This document shows positions 8,011-16,380 of a DNA stretch of 64,000 bases, in pieces. Made by a program: the position numbers and the translations under genes. Origin of the DNA: Korobacter sp036501185. Lineage in GTDB: Bacteria; Acidobacteriota; Terriglobia; Terriglobales; Acidobacteriaceae. The notes under the pieces are model-generated. The model was not told the DNA's origin. It searched no databases and saw nothing but the letters and a program-made list of their open reading frames with translations. Each line of letters opens with the position of its first letter. Positions within the stretch are counted from its first letter, which is position 1. Location of the stretch: contig DASYAU010000091.1 in NCBI GenBank assembly GCA_036501185.1, positions 1-64,000 of the forward strand, written 5' to 3'.

Positions 8011-9567
8011 ATGGCTGAAAAGAAAGTTCGAGCGAGGTTTGCGCCATCGCCTACCGGGCAGCTGCACGTAGGCAATGCGCGAACGGCGCTGTTCAACTGG
8101 CTGTTCGCACGCCAGCAGGGCGGGACGATGATCCTGCGCATTGAAGATACCGACCTGGAGCGCAGCGAGGCGCGGTACGAGCAGCAATTGCTCGACGACC
8201 TGAAGTGGATGGGAATCGACTGGGACGAAGGGCCGGATGTGGGCGGGCCCTTTCCGCCGTACCGGCAGTCGGACAAGACCTCGGAATACGCTACGATGGC
8301 CGAACAACTGGTGAGCGAGGGCAAGGCTTATTACTGCTTCTGCAAGCAGGAAGACCTGGACGCTTATCGCGAGCAGGCGTTGAAGGAACATCGTCCACCG
8401 ATTTATCCGGGGACGTGCCGTGGGATTGATCCTGCGGAAGCGAAAAGGCGCAAGGATGCGGGCGAGGCGGCGGCAATTCGTTTGCGGATTCCGGAGCGGC
8501 CGATCAAATTCCACGACATTGTGCACGGCGATGTGGAGTTCTCAAATGAAGTAGTAAGCGATCCGATCATCCTGCGATCGAGCGGCATACCGGTTTACAA
8601 CTATGTAGTCGTGGTGGACGACATCGACATGCGGATTACCCACGTCATCCGGGGCGACGACCACCTTTCGAATACGCCGAAACAGGTGGCGCTTTACGAG
8701 GCGCTGGACGCGGCGGTGCCGGAGTTTGCGCACCTTTCCACGATTCTTGGGCCGGATCGCGAGAGGCTTTCGAAGCGGCATGGAGCTACTTCGATTGCGA
8801 GCTTCCGTGAAATGGGAGTGCTGCCCGAGGCGCTGGTGAACTACATCGCGCTGCTGGGTTGGGCGCCGACGGGCGGGACGCGGGAGATCTTCAAGCCTGA
8901 AGAGCTGGTGAAAGAGTTTGACCTACGAAGAGTCACACCGTCGCCAGCCATTTTTGATTTCGAGAAGCTCTACTGGCTGAATAGGCATTACATCAAGGAA
9001 TCTTCGCCATACCGGATCGCGATATTGGCCCGCAATTACTGGGACCGGATGATCATCGATCACATTGCGAAACGGCGGGCGCTTCCGAAGATCGAGACAA
9101 AGCATGTGGTGGCATGGGGCATCTCGGAGGAAGTGAACGACTGGTTCGGCCGCGTGACTGCGCTGCTGGTGCCGTCGGTTAACGAGCTCGATGAGTTGCC
9201 GGAACGGGCGAAATTGATCTTCGATTACGACGCCAAGGAAGCGATTGCAGATCCGGAGAACGCGGAAGTGTTGCACTCGAAAAAGACTGAGGATGTGCTA
9301 GCCGCGTTCAGTTGGCGAATTGCGAACGAGGCTGGCGCGATTTCCGCGGAACGGTTCAAGGCGATTGTGAACGAGGTGAAGTCGGAGACCGGCGCGAAAG
9401 GCAAAGAGCTGTTTCATCCGGTACGCATCGCGGTTACGGGAACGCACTCGGGACCGGAGTTCGACAAACTGATCCCGCTCATTGAAGAGGGTAGCGCGCT
9501 CGCGCTGCCGGTTCATGTGAAGAGCGTGAAGGAACGGCTGGCGGAGTTTACTGAGGCGGGGAAGTAG
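8011..9567 (+). CDS. gltX: Glutamyl-tRNA synthetase
   Basis: 518 residues, class I aminoacyl-tRNA synthetase that charges tRNA-Glu. The N-terminus RARFAPSPTGQLHVGNART holds the HIGH-type signature (HVGN), and GPDRERLSKRHG is the KMSKS-type loop. The C-terminal half is the anticodon-binding helical domain. The window also carries gatB, so this enzyme may be non-discriminating and also form Glu-tRNA-Gln for the amidotransferase (inference). The 3' end overlaps the convergent gene at 9548 by 20 bases. Confidence 0.95.
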   Translation: MAEKKVRARFAPSPTGQLHVGNARTALFNWLFARQQGGTMILRIEDTDLERSEARYEQQLLDDLKWMGIDWDEGPDVGGPFPPYRQSDKTSEYATMAEQLVSEGKAYYCFCKQEDLDAYREQALKEHRPPIYPGTCRGIDPAEAKRRKDAGEAAAIRLRIPERPIKFHDIVHGDVEFSNEVVSDPIILRSSGIPVYNYVVVVDDIDMRITHVIRGDDHLSNTPKQVALYEALDAAVPEFAHLSTILGPDRERLSKRHGATSIASFREMGVLPEALVNYIALLGWAPTGGTREIFKPEELVKEFDLRRVTPSPAIFDFEKLYWLNRHYIKESSPYRIAILARNYWDRMIIDHIAKRRALPKIETKHVVAWGISEEVNDWFGRVTALLVPSVNELDELPERAKLIFDYDAKEAIADPENAEVLHSKKTEDVLAAFSWRIANEAGAISAERFKAIVNEVKSETGAKGKELFHPVRIAVTGTHSGPEFDKLIPLIEEGSALALPVHVKSVKERLAEFTEAGK

Positions 9568-9919
9568 ATAGTTCCGGCATCTTCACGATAAGCGGTTCTT
9601 TGGAGCCTTTGCGATCGAGCGTGAGCCTTAACGTTACGTCGTTGAAAACGGGATGCGGCTTGTAGCTGAAGAGCACGTCGTAGTCGCCCGGCGGAATGTC
9701 ACTCACTGAAAACTTGCCGTGACTGTCGGTCTTGGTTGCCGAGACGAGGCTGCGTCCGCCGTAGACCTCGACATCGATGTTGGGCAGAGGCTCGCCGCTT
9801 TCGCGCTGGACTACACCGGCTATCTTCTTGACGGGGTGGTCAAGGGTGATGGGCTTCTGGGCGAAGAGAGTCGCTGCGAAGGCAAGCAAGAACACGGTGA
9901 TCGAGCAAGCAATTCTCAT
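9548..9919 (-). CDS. Secreted carboxypeptidase-regulatory-like domain protein
   Basis: 123 residues with an export signal (MRIACSITVFLLAFAATLFAQ). The mature part, IAGVVQRESGEPLPNIDVEVYGG...ATKTDSHGKFSVSDIPPGDYDVLFSYKP, is a single transthyretin-like beta sandwich (carboxypeptidase regulatory-like domain, CarboxypepD_reg). Such domains are abundant in acidobacteria and usually have a structural or binding role. Its ATG follows the stop of the upstream paralogous-type gene with no spacer, so the two are co-transcribed. Confidence 0.8.
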   Translation of the reverse strand: MRIACSITVFLLAFAATLFAQKPITLDHPVKKIAGVVQRESGEPLPNIDVEVYGGRSLVSATKTDSHGKFSVSDIPPGDYDVLFSYKPHPVFNDVTLRLTLDRKGSKEPLIVKMPELSTSPPQ

Positions 9920-10267
9920 TTACTTGAACTTCAGCACCAGTTCCGGTGATGCCTTCTCGGTAGTCACCCGGACATGGTAGAAGTCCGCTATCCCGTTGTG
10001 ATGCACTTTGATGTTGTAGCGGGCGTCCTTGAGGTTGGGAAAGGCGAAGCGGCCCTGGTCATCGGTCTTGGCGTCACCGACGGTGTGGCCATTTTCCCGG
10101 CGGATGACTTCGACGCGGACACCAGCAACGGGATCACCGTGATGGTTCTTGACCACGCCCATTAATTGCGGAACGCGGAGTTCGTTGACGTGGACGGCGA
10201 GCTGTTCTTCAGCGAACAAAGGAAGAGCGACGGCGAGACAAAGCAGCAGGGCGATCTTGCGAATCAT
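9920..10267 (-). CDS. Secreted carboxypeptidase-regulatory-like domain protein
   Basis: 115 residues. The start is the ATG at 10267, chosen because it opens a signal peptide (MIRKIALLLCLAVALPLFAEE); the frame is open far upstream but only as antisense of the epimerase gene. The body LMGVVKNHHGDPVAGVRVEVIRR...AKTDDQGRFAFPNL is one transthyretin-like fold. It directly abuts the similar gene downstream, and the two may have arisen by duplication of a domain type. Ligand unknown. Confidence 0.8.
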   Translation of the reverse strand: MIRKIALLLCLAVALPLFAEEQLAVHVNELRVPQLMGVVKNHHGDPVAGVRVEVIRRENGHTVGDAKTDDQGRFAFPNLKDARYNIKVHHNGIADFYHVRVTTEKASPELVLKFK

Positions 10268-10287
10268 GAGGGCTCCGGGCTGAGCGA

Positions 10288-11184
10288 TTATCTCAGAAAA
10301 TTTTGCAACGCCTGGCGCAAATCTGGATAGGCAAAGTTGTATCCGAGATCCTGAAGGCGTTTTGGGAGAACACGGACGGAGCCGAGGGCGGTCTCTTCGG
10401 CGGCCTCTTTTCCCAGGATGAGGTGAAGGGCGAAGCGCGGGACTGGAAAGATTGTCGGGCGGTGGAGGACTTCGCCGAGCGTCTTCGTGAAGTCGGCATT
10501 GCTGGCGGGATTGGGGCCAACGAAGTTGATCGGTCCGCTGGTGTTTGGATTCGAGAGCGCGAAGAGCATGGCGCCGATGAGGTCGTCGATGGCGATCCAG
10601 CTGAACCATTGGCGACCGTCGCCGAGTTTGCCGCCACCGCCAAGTTTGAAAATCGGCAGCATCTTTCCAAGTGCGCCACCTTCTTTGCTTAGCACGACGC
10701 CGATACGAGGATGGACAACGCGGACGCCGGCGTCGCGGGCGCTTTGGGCGGCGGCTTCCCATGCGACGCAGATGTTGCTCAGAAAGCCTGTGCCGGGAGC
10801 GCTTTGCTCGGTGAGGATTTCGTCGGCGCGGACACCGTAGTAGCCGATGGCTGAGGCGCTTATGAGGACAGTGGGCTTGCCGGTGCGGCGAAAGGACTCG
10901 GCGGCAGCATCGCTGATGGTCTTCGCGCCAGAAACGCGGCTCTCGGAAATTTCTTTCTTGGCTGCGGCGGTCCAGCGGGTGGCGACGTTCTTTCCCGCTA
11001 GGTGAAAGACGGCGTCGGCGTTGGCGAAGACGGCGGGATCGAGCGCGCGGCCAGGCGTCCACTCGACTTCGTTGGCCTTCGGCTGGCGGCGAACCATGGC
11101 AACAACAAAATGGCCCTCGGCGCGCAATCGCTCGCAGAGGGCCCTTCCGATCAGTCCAGTGGAACCGGTGACGAAGACCTGCAT
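10288..11184 (-). CDS. TIGR01777-family epimerase-like oxidoreductase
   Basis: 298 residues. The N-terminus MQVFVTGSTGLIGRALCERL is a Rossmann NAD(P)-binding motif, followed by SASAIGYYG (SDR active-site Tyr region) and the C-terminal DUF1731-type end (NADFTKTLGEVLHRPTIFPVP...RLQDLGYNFAYPDLRQAL). This is the family of E. coli YfcH and plant SulA-like proteins; its reaction is unknown. It lies 20 bases upstream of the regulatory-like domain genes on the same strand. Confidence 0.9.
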   Translation of the reverse strand: MQVFVTGSTGLIGRALCERLRAEGHFVVAMVRRQPKANEVEWTPGRALDPAVFANADAVFHLAGKNVATRWTAAAKKEISESRVSGAKTISDAAAESFRRTGKPTVLISASAIGYYGVRADEILTEQSAPGTGFLSNICVAWEAAAQSARDAGVRVVHPRIGVVLSKEGGALGKMLPIFKLGGGGKLGDGRQWFSWIAIDDLIGAMLFALSNPNTSGPINFVGPNPASNADFTKTLGEVLHRPTIFPVPRFALHLILGKEAAEETALGSVRVLPKRLQDLGYNFAYPDLRQALQNFLR

Positions 11185-11194
11185 CGACTCTCCT

Positions 11195-13450
11195 TTATGG
11201 AGTAGATGTCGCTGCGGGATGCGGCATCAGGTAGTCATCGAACTGCTTTTGAATACGGTGAAAGAGGTGAATGCGGGTTTTGCCGCCGGAGATCGCGTGG
11301 GTCTTGCGCGGGTAAATCTGCAAGTCAAACGGGATTCCGTTGTTGATGAGCGCATACATGAACTGCATGGAGTTCTGCATGTGCACGTTGTCGTCGCTGG
11401 TGCCATGCACGAGGAGCAGTCGGCCGTGGAGTTGTTTGGCTTCGAGGTTCACGGAGGTGCGGTCGTAGTCGGCCTTCTTATCTTGCGGCAGGCCCATATA
11501 GCGTTCGGTGTAGATGGAATCGTATTCGCGCCAATCGGTGACGGGAGCGACGCTGACGCCGACCTTGAACATGTCGGAGTGCTCGAGGGCCCATGCGGTC
11601 ATGGTGCCGCCGTAGCTCCAGCCCCACCAGCCAAGGCGGTTGGCATCAAGCTGCGGGAATTGCTGAAGGACCTGTTTGACGGCGGTGAGCTGGTCTTCTA
11701 GCGGCAGCTCGTCCATGTGGCCTTTTATGAAAGACGCGTATTTTTCGCCGCGACCGGACATACCGCGATTGTCAAACTTCAGGATGGCGTAGCCGCGTTT
11801 CGCCATGTACTGATCGAAGAGATCGACGGAGTGCCAGGCATCCCAGATGGTCTGGACGCCGGGGCCGCCGTAGGGATTGTTGATGAGCGGGACCTTGCCA
11901 TTGACGATCGCCGGGCCTTCAGTGGGAAGCAGGATGATGCCGTGAATCACGGTACCGTCGTCGGCCTTGGCGTCGACGAATTGCGGGACGAGCAGGCCGT
12001 ACTCCTTCACGTCGTTGGAGCTCCAGAAGGAATTGCACTTGCCGGTGAGATCGCAGACGGAGAGACTTGGCGGGGTGGTGAGCGAGGAGTAGTTGTCGAC
12101 GTAGTACTTGGCGTTCTCAGGCATTTCGGCCGCATGGCTGCCGTGGTCCTTGGAGATGCGCTCGATGTCGCCGGTGGCGATTTTTACTGAGTAAAGCTGG
12201 CGCTGGCGCTGGTCTTCCTGCGTGGAGCTGTAGTAGACGATGCCATTCTTCTCGTCGACGCCGTCGATGGCGAGGACGTCCCAATCGCCCTTGGTGAGCT
12301 GGCGAACGAGCTTGAGCGGAGACATCGGGTTAGCTTTGTCGACATCGTAGAGATAGATGTGGGTGTGGCCGTCGCGCCAGCTCGTCCAGAGAAGTTGCTG
12401 GCCACCGTTGAAGAACTTGTAGTGGTCGTTGATCTCGACCCATGCGTTATCGGTTTCGGTGAGGACGACCTGCGCGTGCCCGGATCTTTCGTCGATGAAG
12501 TAGAGCTCGAGCTTATCTTGTGCGCGGTTGAGGACGAAGGCGTAGGCGACGCCTTCACGGACCCAGCCGAGGCGCGGGATGTAGGCGTCCTTGGTATCGG
12601 GCAGGTCGATCCACTTGGTCTTGGCCGAATTGGTGTCGACGATGCCGAGGCGGACGTCGGGGTTCGAGTCGCCGGGCTTGGGGAACTTCTCTTCGTCGAC
12701 GGTGGCGGTTGTCGGGATGTAGTCGGTGATGGGATAGGTCGGAACCTGCTTCTCATTCATTTGCAGGAAGACGATGCTGCGGGCGTTGGGCGACCAGAAA
12801 TAATTGCTGCGGACGTCGAGCTCTTCGGAGTAGACCCAATCAACTTCGCCGTTGAGGATGTTGTCGTCCTTCATGCGGTTGGTGAGCTGGCGCGGTTTGC
12901 CGTTGAGGGCCGTAACCCAGAGATCGTGGTCGCGAAGATAGGCGAGGCGCTCGCCCCTGGGGCTGAACTTGGGATCGCCGAGGCCGGCGGGATCGCTGGC
13001 AATCATGCTGGAGGATTGCTTGTCGAGGTCGAAGAGCCAGAGGCTGCCGGCGGAGTCGAAGAGGATGTGTTTGGAATCGGGCGCCCAGTGGTAGGCGGCA
13101 ACGGAGTAGCGGGCACGGTTGTCCTTGGAGCGATCGTCGCCCTTGGTCTTGGTGGGCGGCTTCATTTCGGCCAGCTTGTCTTGCGCGACGAGGATTGCGG
13201 GCTTGGCGTTGGTAGTGACGTCGACGTAGTAGAGGGCGCCGTTGTCACCGGACTCGTCGCGCTGGATGAAGGAAACCTTGGTGCCGTCAGGACTCCACTG
13301 AAGAGATTCGGGGCCGCGGCCGGTGATGCCGCCTTCGGCGTAGATGGACTCGATGGTGAGCTGTTTGCTGGCGGGAGCTTGCTGCGCGAAGGAAATGGAG
13401 GCGAGCGCGAAACAGGCGAGCAGAAGAATAGCGAGGCTACGTGTTCTCAA
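11195..13450 (-). CDS. Secreted S9 family peptidase (dipeptidyl peptidase IV type)
   Basis: 751 residues with a signal peptide (MRTRSLAILLLACFALASISFAQ). The N-terminal half is a DPP-IV beta propeller, including DVRSNYFWSPNARSIVFLQMNE and the VDWVYSEEL segment that corresponds to the DPP-IV substrate-binding Glu-Glu motif. The C-terminal alpha/beta hydrolase domain has the nucleophile in GWSYGG (Ser612), followed by GTSDDNVHMQNS (Asp) and YPRKTHAISG (His). It probably removes X-Pro dipeptides from peptides in the periplasm. The gene stops 10 bases from the downstream epimerase start. Confidence 0.92.
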   Translation of the reverse strand: MRTRSLAILLLACFALASISFAQQAPASKQLTIESIYAEGGITGRGPESLQWSPDGTKVSFIQRDESGDNGALYYVDVTTNAKPAILVAQDKLAEMKPPTKTKGDDRSKDNRARYSVAAYHWAPDSKHILFDSAGSLWLFDLDKQSSSMIASDPAGLGDPKFSPRGERLAYLRDHDLWVTALNGKPRQLTNRMKDDNILNGEVDWVYSEELDVRSNYFWSPNARSIVFLQMNEKQVPTYPITDYIPTTATVDEEKFPKPGDSNPDVRLGIVDTNSAKTKWIDLPDTKDAYIPRLGWVREGVAYAFVLNRAQDKLELYFIDERSGHAQVVLTETDNAWVEINDHYKFFNGGQQLLWTSWRDGHTHIYLYDVDKANPMSPLKLVRQLTKGDWDVLAIDGVDEKNGIVYYSSTQEDQRQRQLYSVKIATGDIERISKDHGSHAAEMPENAKYYVDNYSSLTTPPSLSVCDLTGKCNSFWSSNDVKEYGLLVPQFVDAKADDGTVIHGIILLPTEGPAIVNGKVPLINNPYGGPGVQTIWDAWHSVDLFDQYMAKRGYAILKFDNRGMSGRGEKYASFIKGHMDELPLEDQLTAVKQVLQQFPQLDANRLGWWGWSYGGTMTAWALEHSDMFKVGVSVAPVTDWREYDSIYTERYMGLPQDKKADYDRTSVNLEAKQLHGRLLLVHGTSDDNVHMQNSMQFMYALINNGIPFDLQIYPRKTHAISGGKTRIHLFHRIQKQFDDYLMPHPAATSTP

Positions 13451-13509
13451 GAGGGGCTCTCCAAATTGCGGGCTAATTCTAATGCTTCGCAGCGAAACGT
13501 GGAGCGCGG

Positions 13510-14745
13510 CTATTTGTCGATGAGGCCGCCGCGTTCTTCGGAGGGGCGGTGGGGGACGCCGCCTTCGGCGGCGCGGAAGCGCCAGTAATCGCCGGCCGTC
13601 TCGCTGAGATCGCCTTGCGGGCGCTCGCCCTTGAAGACGCGGGAGACGCCGCGAACGAGGCGACGCCAGGGGATTTCGTTCTTTTCGTCGGTGAGGAAGA
13701 TTTCGCCGGTCTTACTGGTGCGGTAGTACCAGCGCTTGAGGAGCGCGAGGTGCTCCATCCATTCGTAGGCCGACGAGGGCTTCTGAACGGGAACGGCGGC
13801 GACGGCTTCCCAGAGGCGGGCTTCCATGCTCTGAGGAGTTTTGATCTGACCGACCTGGAGGCGCGGAGTGACGTTGAAGGGAACAGGATCGTGGAGGAAC
13901 CCCCCGGCGATCTTGAAGAGCGCTACGGATTCGGGTTCCTGCGAGGGCTGGACCATCACGCCGTCGATGCGCTCGATGTTGCGAGCAAGCTCGGAGCCCT
14001 GCTGGACGACGGCTTTGATCTTCTCGATCTTCGTATGAAGTTCGGCGGCCTTTTCAAACTCGAGATTCTCGGAGGCGCGGTTACGCTCGGTTTCAAAGTT
14101 TCGCAACAGCGATAGTCCACCGGTCTCGAAGAAGTCACGGACGCGGGCGGTCTCTTCCGAGTATCGCTCGTCGGTGCAGCCTTTGAAGCAGGGGGCGAGG
14201 CACATCTTCATCTCGGAATAAATGCATCCGGGGAAGGCCGGATCGGGATGAAGGTCGTCGGTGCAGCGGCGGAGGAGGAAGAAATCGAGGGCATCATTTG
14301 CGAAGTTTTCGGCGGCTACTCGGGAGGCGAAAGGACCGTAGTGGGAGGACTTCGTCTTGAGGCTCTGGATGCGGGTGGTGACCGCGACGCGGGGGAACTC
14401 GTTCTCCAGAATCAGCCGGAGCAGCGGAGCGAAACGGAGTTTGAGGCGGTCCGCGTAGTTGGAGGGGAAGACTTCGCGGAGAACGCGGTAGAGGCAGAAC
14501 TGGGCTTCGAAGTCAGAGGCGACGGGCGAGTACTCGAGCAGTTGGACGCGGTCGCGAAGGTTGAGACGCTTGGTGCGTTCTTCCGGGGCCGAGAGCAGAC
14601 GCGTCATGCGTCGGCGAAGGTTGGAGGTTTTGCTGACGTAAGGCTCGGAAGCTTCGGGGCCGCGGAGGAGGAACACCGCGGGGCGCGCAGGGACGGCGGC
14701 GAAGAAATCGCGGTCGAGCGCGGGATCGAAGGGGAGCGTCTGCAC
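13510..14745 (-). CDS. UvrC-like protein lacking the C-terminal nuclease domain
   Basis: 411 residues. It follows the order of the UvrC N-terminal half: a GIY-YIG-like domain (residues 20-100), a Cys-rich block (RRCTDDLHP..PGC.YSEMKMCLAPCFKGC) and a UVR motif (NLEFEKAAELHTKIEKI). It lacks the RNase H-like nuclease and HhH domains. The GIY-YIG site is altered: the first Tyr is Phe25, YVG has become YVS (36-38), and the usual metal-binding Glu aligns with a Leu in EAQFCLYRVLRE. It may be a non-cutting UvrC/Cho relative. Not adjacent to other uvr genes. Confidence 0.8.
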   Translation of the reverse strand: MQTLPFDPALDRDFFAAVPARPAVFLLRGPEASEPYVSKTSNLRRRMTRLLSAPEERTKRLNLRDRVQLLEYSPVASDFEAQFCLYRVLREVFPSNYADRLKLRFAPLLRLILENEFPRVAVTTRIQSLKTKSSHYGPFASRVAAENFANDALDFFLLRRCTDDLHPDPAFPGCIYSEMKMCLAPCFKGCTDERYSEETARVRDFFETGGLSLLRNFETERNRASENLEFEKAAELHTKIEKIKAVVQQGSELARNIERIDGVMVQPSQEPESVALFKIAGGFLHDPVPFNVTPRLQVGQIKTPQSMEARLWEAVAAVPVQKPSSAYEWMEHLALLKRWYYRTSKTGEIFLTDEKNEIPWRRLVRGVSRVFKGERPQGDLSETAGDYWRFRAAEGGVPHRPSEERGGLIDK

Positions 14746-14767
14746 TATGGAAGTTTACTGCGAACAT

Positions 14768-14838
14768 CCACCACGGAGACACGGAGGGACGGAGGAAAGA
14801 AAAATCTCTGAACACGAAGGGCACGAAGTACACGAAGG
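14768..14838. repeat. Family D repeat, copy 2, with adjacent GAAGG repeats
   Basis: CCACCACGGAGACACGGAGG (14768 on) followed at 14811-14838 by the related AACACGAAGGGCACGAAGTACACGAAGG. It is similar to the repeats at 7868 and 23945 and lies between the UvrC-like and a small membrane protein gene. Confidence 0.45.
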
Positions 14839-14858
14839 TTTTTGGGGGGGCGGTTTCG

Positions 14859-15140
14859 TCAGTGGATGAAGTGGATTTTGTAGAAGAGCAGGCCGATGAC
14901 GGCGATGACGAAGAGGGCGGTGACGCTGCGGTAGCGGCGGGCGAAGTAGAAGATGACGCAGATGGCGGTGGCGACGGTGGCGATGAGGGCTCCGCCGACG
15001 TATTGGCTGAGCATGTGGCGCGGGAGGGAGTATCCGTAGGCGTGCTCGAGGCGGAAGTACTCGCCGAGAGAGCGAATGATGATGACGAAGAGGAGGATGA
15101 TCGCGGCCTGGGCGGTACGTTCCGGGGAGGGGAGTTTCAC
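14859..15140 (-). CDS. Small predicted membrane protein (93 aa)
   Basis: Read from the GTG at 15140: residues 1-9 polar (KLPSPERTA), then hydrophobic segments at about 11-22, 49-67 and 73-87 separated by a basic loop (FARRYRSVT). The frame is open further upstream, but that part is proline/histidine/arginine-rich antisense of the DnaC gene and is not accepted. It is on the same strand as the DnaC-type gene, 95 bases downstream, with a family E repeat in the gap. No family recognised. Confidence 0.55.
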   Translation of the reverse strand: MKLPSPERTAQAAIILLFVIIIRSLGEYFRLEHAYGYSLPRHMLSQYVGGALIATVATAICVIFYFARRYRSVTALFVIAVIGLLFYKIHFIH

Positions 15141-15168
15141 GAGGGGGATTCTACGCCGCGAACCACAA

Positions 15169-15222
15169 GATCCTTCGACTGCGAATCCGGATCGTTGTCC
15201 GGATTCTTCTCTCAGGATGACA
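15169..15222. repeat. Family E repeat, copy 1 (TCCTTCGACT...CTCAGGATGACA)
   Basis: It begins GATCCTTCGACT and ends CTCAGGATGACA, with a perfect 8-bp inverted repeat inside (AATCCGGA 15184-15191, TCCGGATT 15198-15205). The same ends flank a different core at 52507-52552; a degenerate copy lies at 28861. It sits between the DnaC-type gene and the small membrane protein. Confidence 0.6.
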
Positions 15223-15235
15223 GCGGGAGAAAAGT

Positions 15236-16009
15236 CTATCGCCAGCTGGCGCTTTTGTATTTGATCCGGAAGTCTTCGCCTTGAACAGTGACGATGCGGC
15301 ACATTTCGTGGAGGCGGGAGCGCATGCGCTCGCCGATGCGGTCGCCGAGCGTTTCCTCGCGGGACGCACGTTCGGCGGCGGTTCGGCGGGGGGCGTCTTC
15401 GGATCCGGCAGCGGCGGGCGGGAGGTCGCGGTAGTTGGTGGTGATGATGGTGGTGCGACGCTTGTTGTAGCGGGTATTGAGGATGTGGGAGACGGTGTCC
15501 CAAACCCACTCGGTGGGCTTGACGGCGCCGAGTTCGTCGAGGACGAGGACTTCGGCGTCGAAGACGGGGCGAAGGACGTCGAGCTCAGTGACGGGGACGG
15601 AGTTGTTGTAGGAGTTCTGGATTTCCTTGAGGAGCTCGCGGTAGTCGTAGAAGAGAGACGGGATGCCTTTGGCGAGCATGAGTTCGCGGAGGATGCCGAC
15701 GGCGAGATGGGTTTTGCCGACGCCGATGGTGCCGATGAGCATCAGCCCGGCGCGCTCGACAGGATATTTTTCGACGAACTGCTGGGCGGCTAGATGAGGA
15801 GCCGCGAGCGACGCGAACGGGCCTTCGTGCTCAAAGTTGGAGAGCTCGCAGTGCTTGTAGCGCTCCGGGATGGAAGCATGCTGGAGGAGGCGCTGGTTGC
15901 GGAGGCGCTGCTGGCAGTCGCAGCGAACGGCCCTGGTTCCTTTTTCGGCGGCGACGGTTTTCCATCCGGTGTCGCGGCAAGTTTCGCACTTAATGGTGGT
16001 TTCGATCAT
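15236..16009 (-). CDS. DnaC/IstB-type ATP-binding protein (helicase-loader-like)
   Basis: 257 residues. The N-terminus holds a zinc-finger-like set (C9, C12, C30, C32 in IKCETCRDTGW...VRCDC), typical of DnaC/DnaI-type loaders. AAA+ motifs follow: Walker A GTIGVGKTHLA (about 93-103), Walker B VLVLDELGAV, sensor region TTIITTNYRDLP and box VII-like RIGERMRSRLHEMC. It probably loads the replicative helicase DnaB. A loop of about 25 residues between sensor I and the arginine-finger helix (PPAAAGSEDAPRRTAAERAS) looks extended. No IS21 istA lies beside it, so it is not a transposon helper. Confidence 0.85.
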   Translation of the reverse strand: MIETTIKCETCRDTGWKTVAAEKGTRAVRCDCQQRLRNQRLLQHASIPERYKHCELSNFEHEGPFASLAAPHLAAQQFVEKYPVERAGLMLIGTIGVGKTHLAVGILRELMLAKGIPSLFYDYRELLKEIQNSYNNSVPVTELDVLRPVFDAEVLVLDELGAVKPTEWVWDTVSHILNTRYNKRRTTIITTNYRDLPPAAAGSEDAPRRTAAERASREETLGDRIGERMRSRLHEMCRIVTVQGEDFRIKYKSASWR

Positions 16010-16380
16010 GGGGCTATGTCTAATGTGAGCTTTGGGGGGCGGGGATGCAAGTGCGGGATTGCCGCGGAGTGTGGAGAAGGTGTGGATGGGTGAGGAAATC
16101 CGGTAATTAGTGATTGGGGCGGTAATGGTTGGGGAGATTTTTGTTGGCGATCACGATGGCGTAGATGTCGTGCCAGTTCCTCTGCCAACGCCAGTCCTTC
16201 GCAGTTCATGGGGCGTGCCGCCCCCAAAAGGGCTTTTCATCTTACGAGGCGCTTTTCCCGGCGCTTCGCGCTTGGAGCATCGCGGAGGGCGGCGAGGGCG
16301 GGCATTCTCCAGGGCTGTCGGAGGGAGTGCGAGGACGCGCCCGTCTGCCTTGCTTTCGCGGGAGGTTGTACCATTCTGCT
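16010..16380. other. 371-base gap between the divergent DnaC-type and tilS genes
   Basis: It contains a family B-like hairpin near 16214-16234 (GTGCCGCCCCC AAAA GGGCTTTTCAT) and GC-rich sequence. Several frames are open but none has a good ribosome binding site or coherent composition. A short minus-strand frame around 16110-16185 reads protein-like but begins at a stop codon; it could be a gene remnant. Confidence 0.4.

Noticed and set aside
15236..16009. DnaC/IstB-type gene as part of an IS21 element
   Set aside because: No istA transposase or terminal inverted repeats are nearby, and the N-terminal zinc-finger-like region fits a chromosomal helicase loader.
16110..16190. Minus-strand protein-like stretch (WRWQRNWHDIYAIVIANK)
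   Set aside because: It begins right at a stop codon and has no start codon or ribosome binding site. It may be a gene remnant but cannot be assigned.
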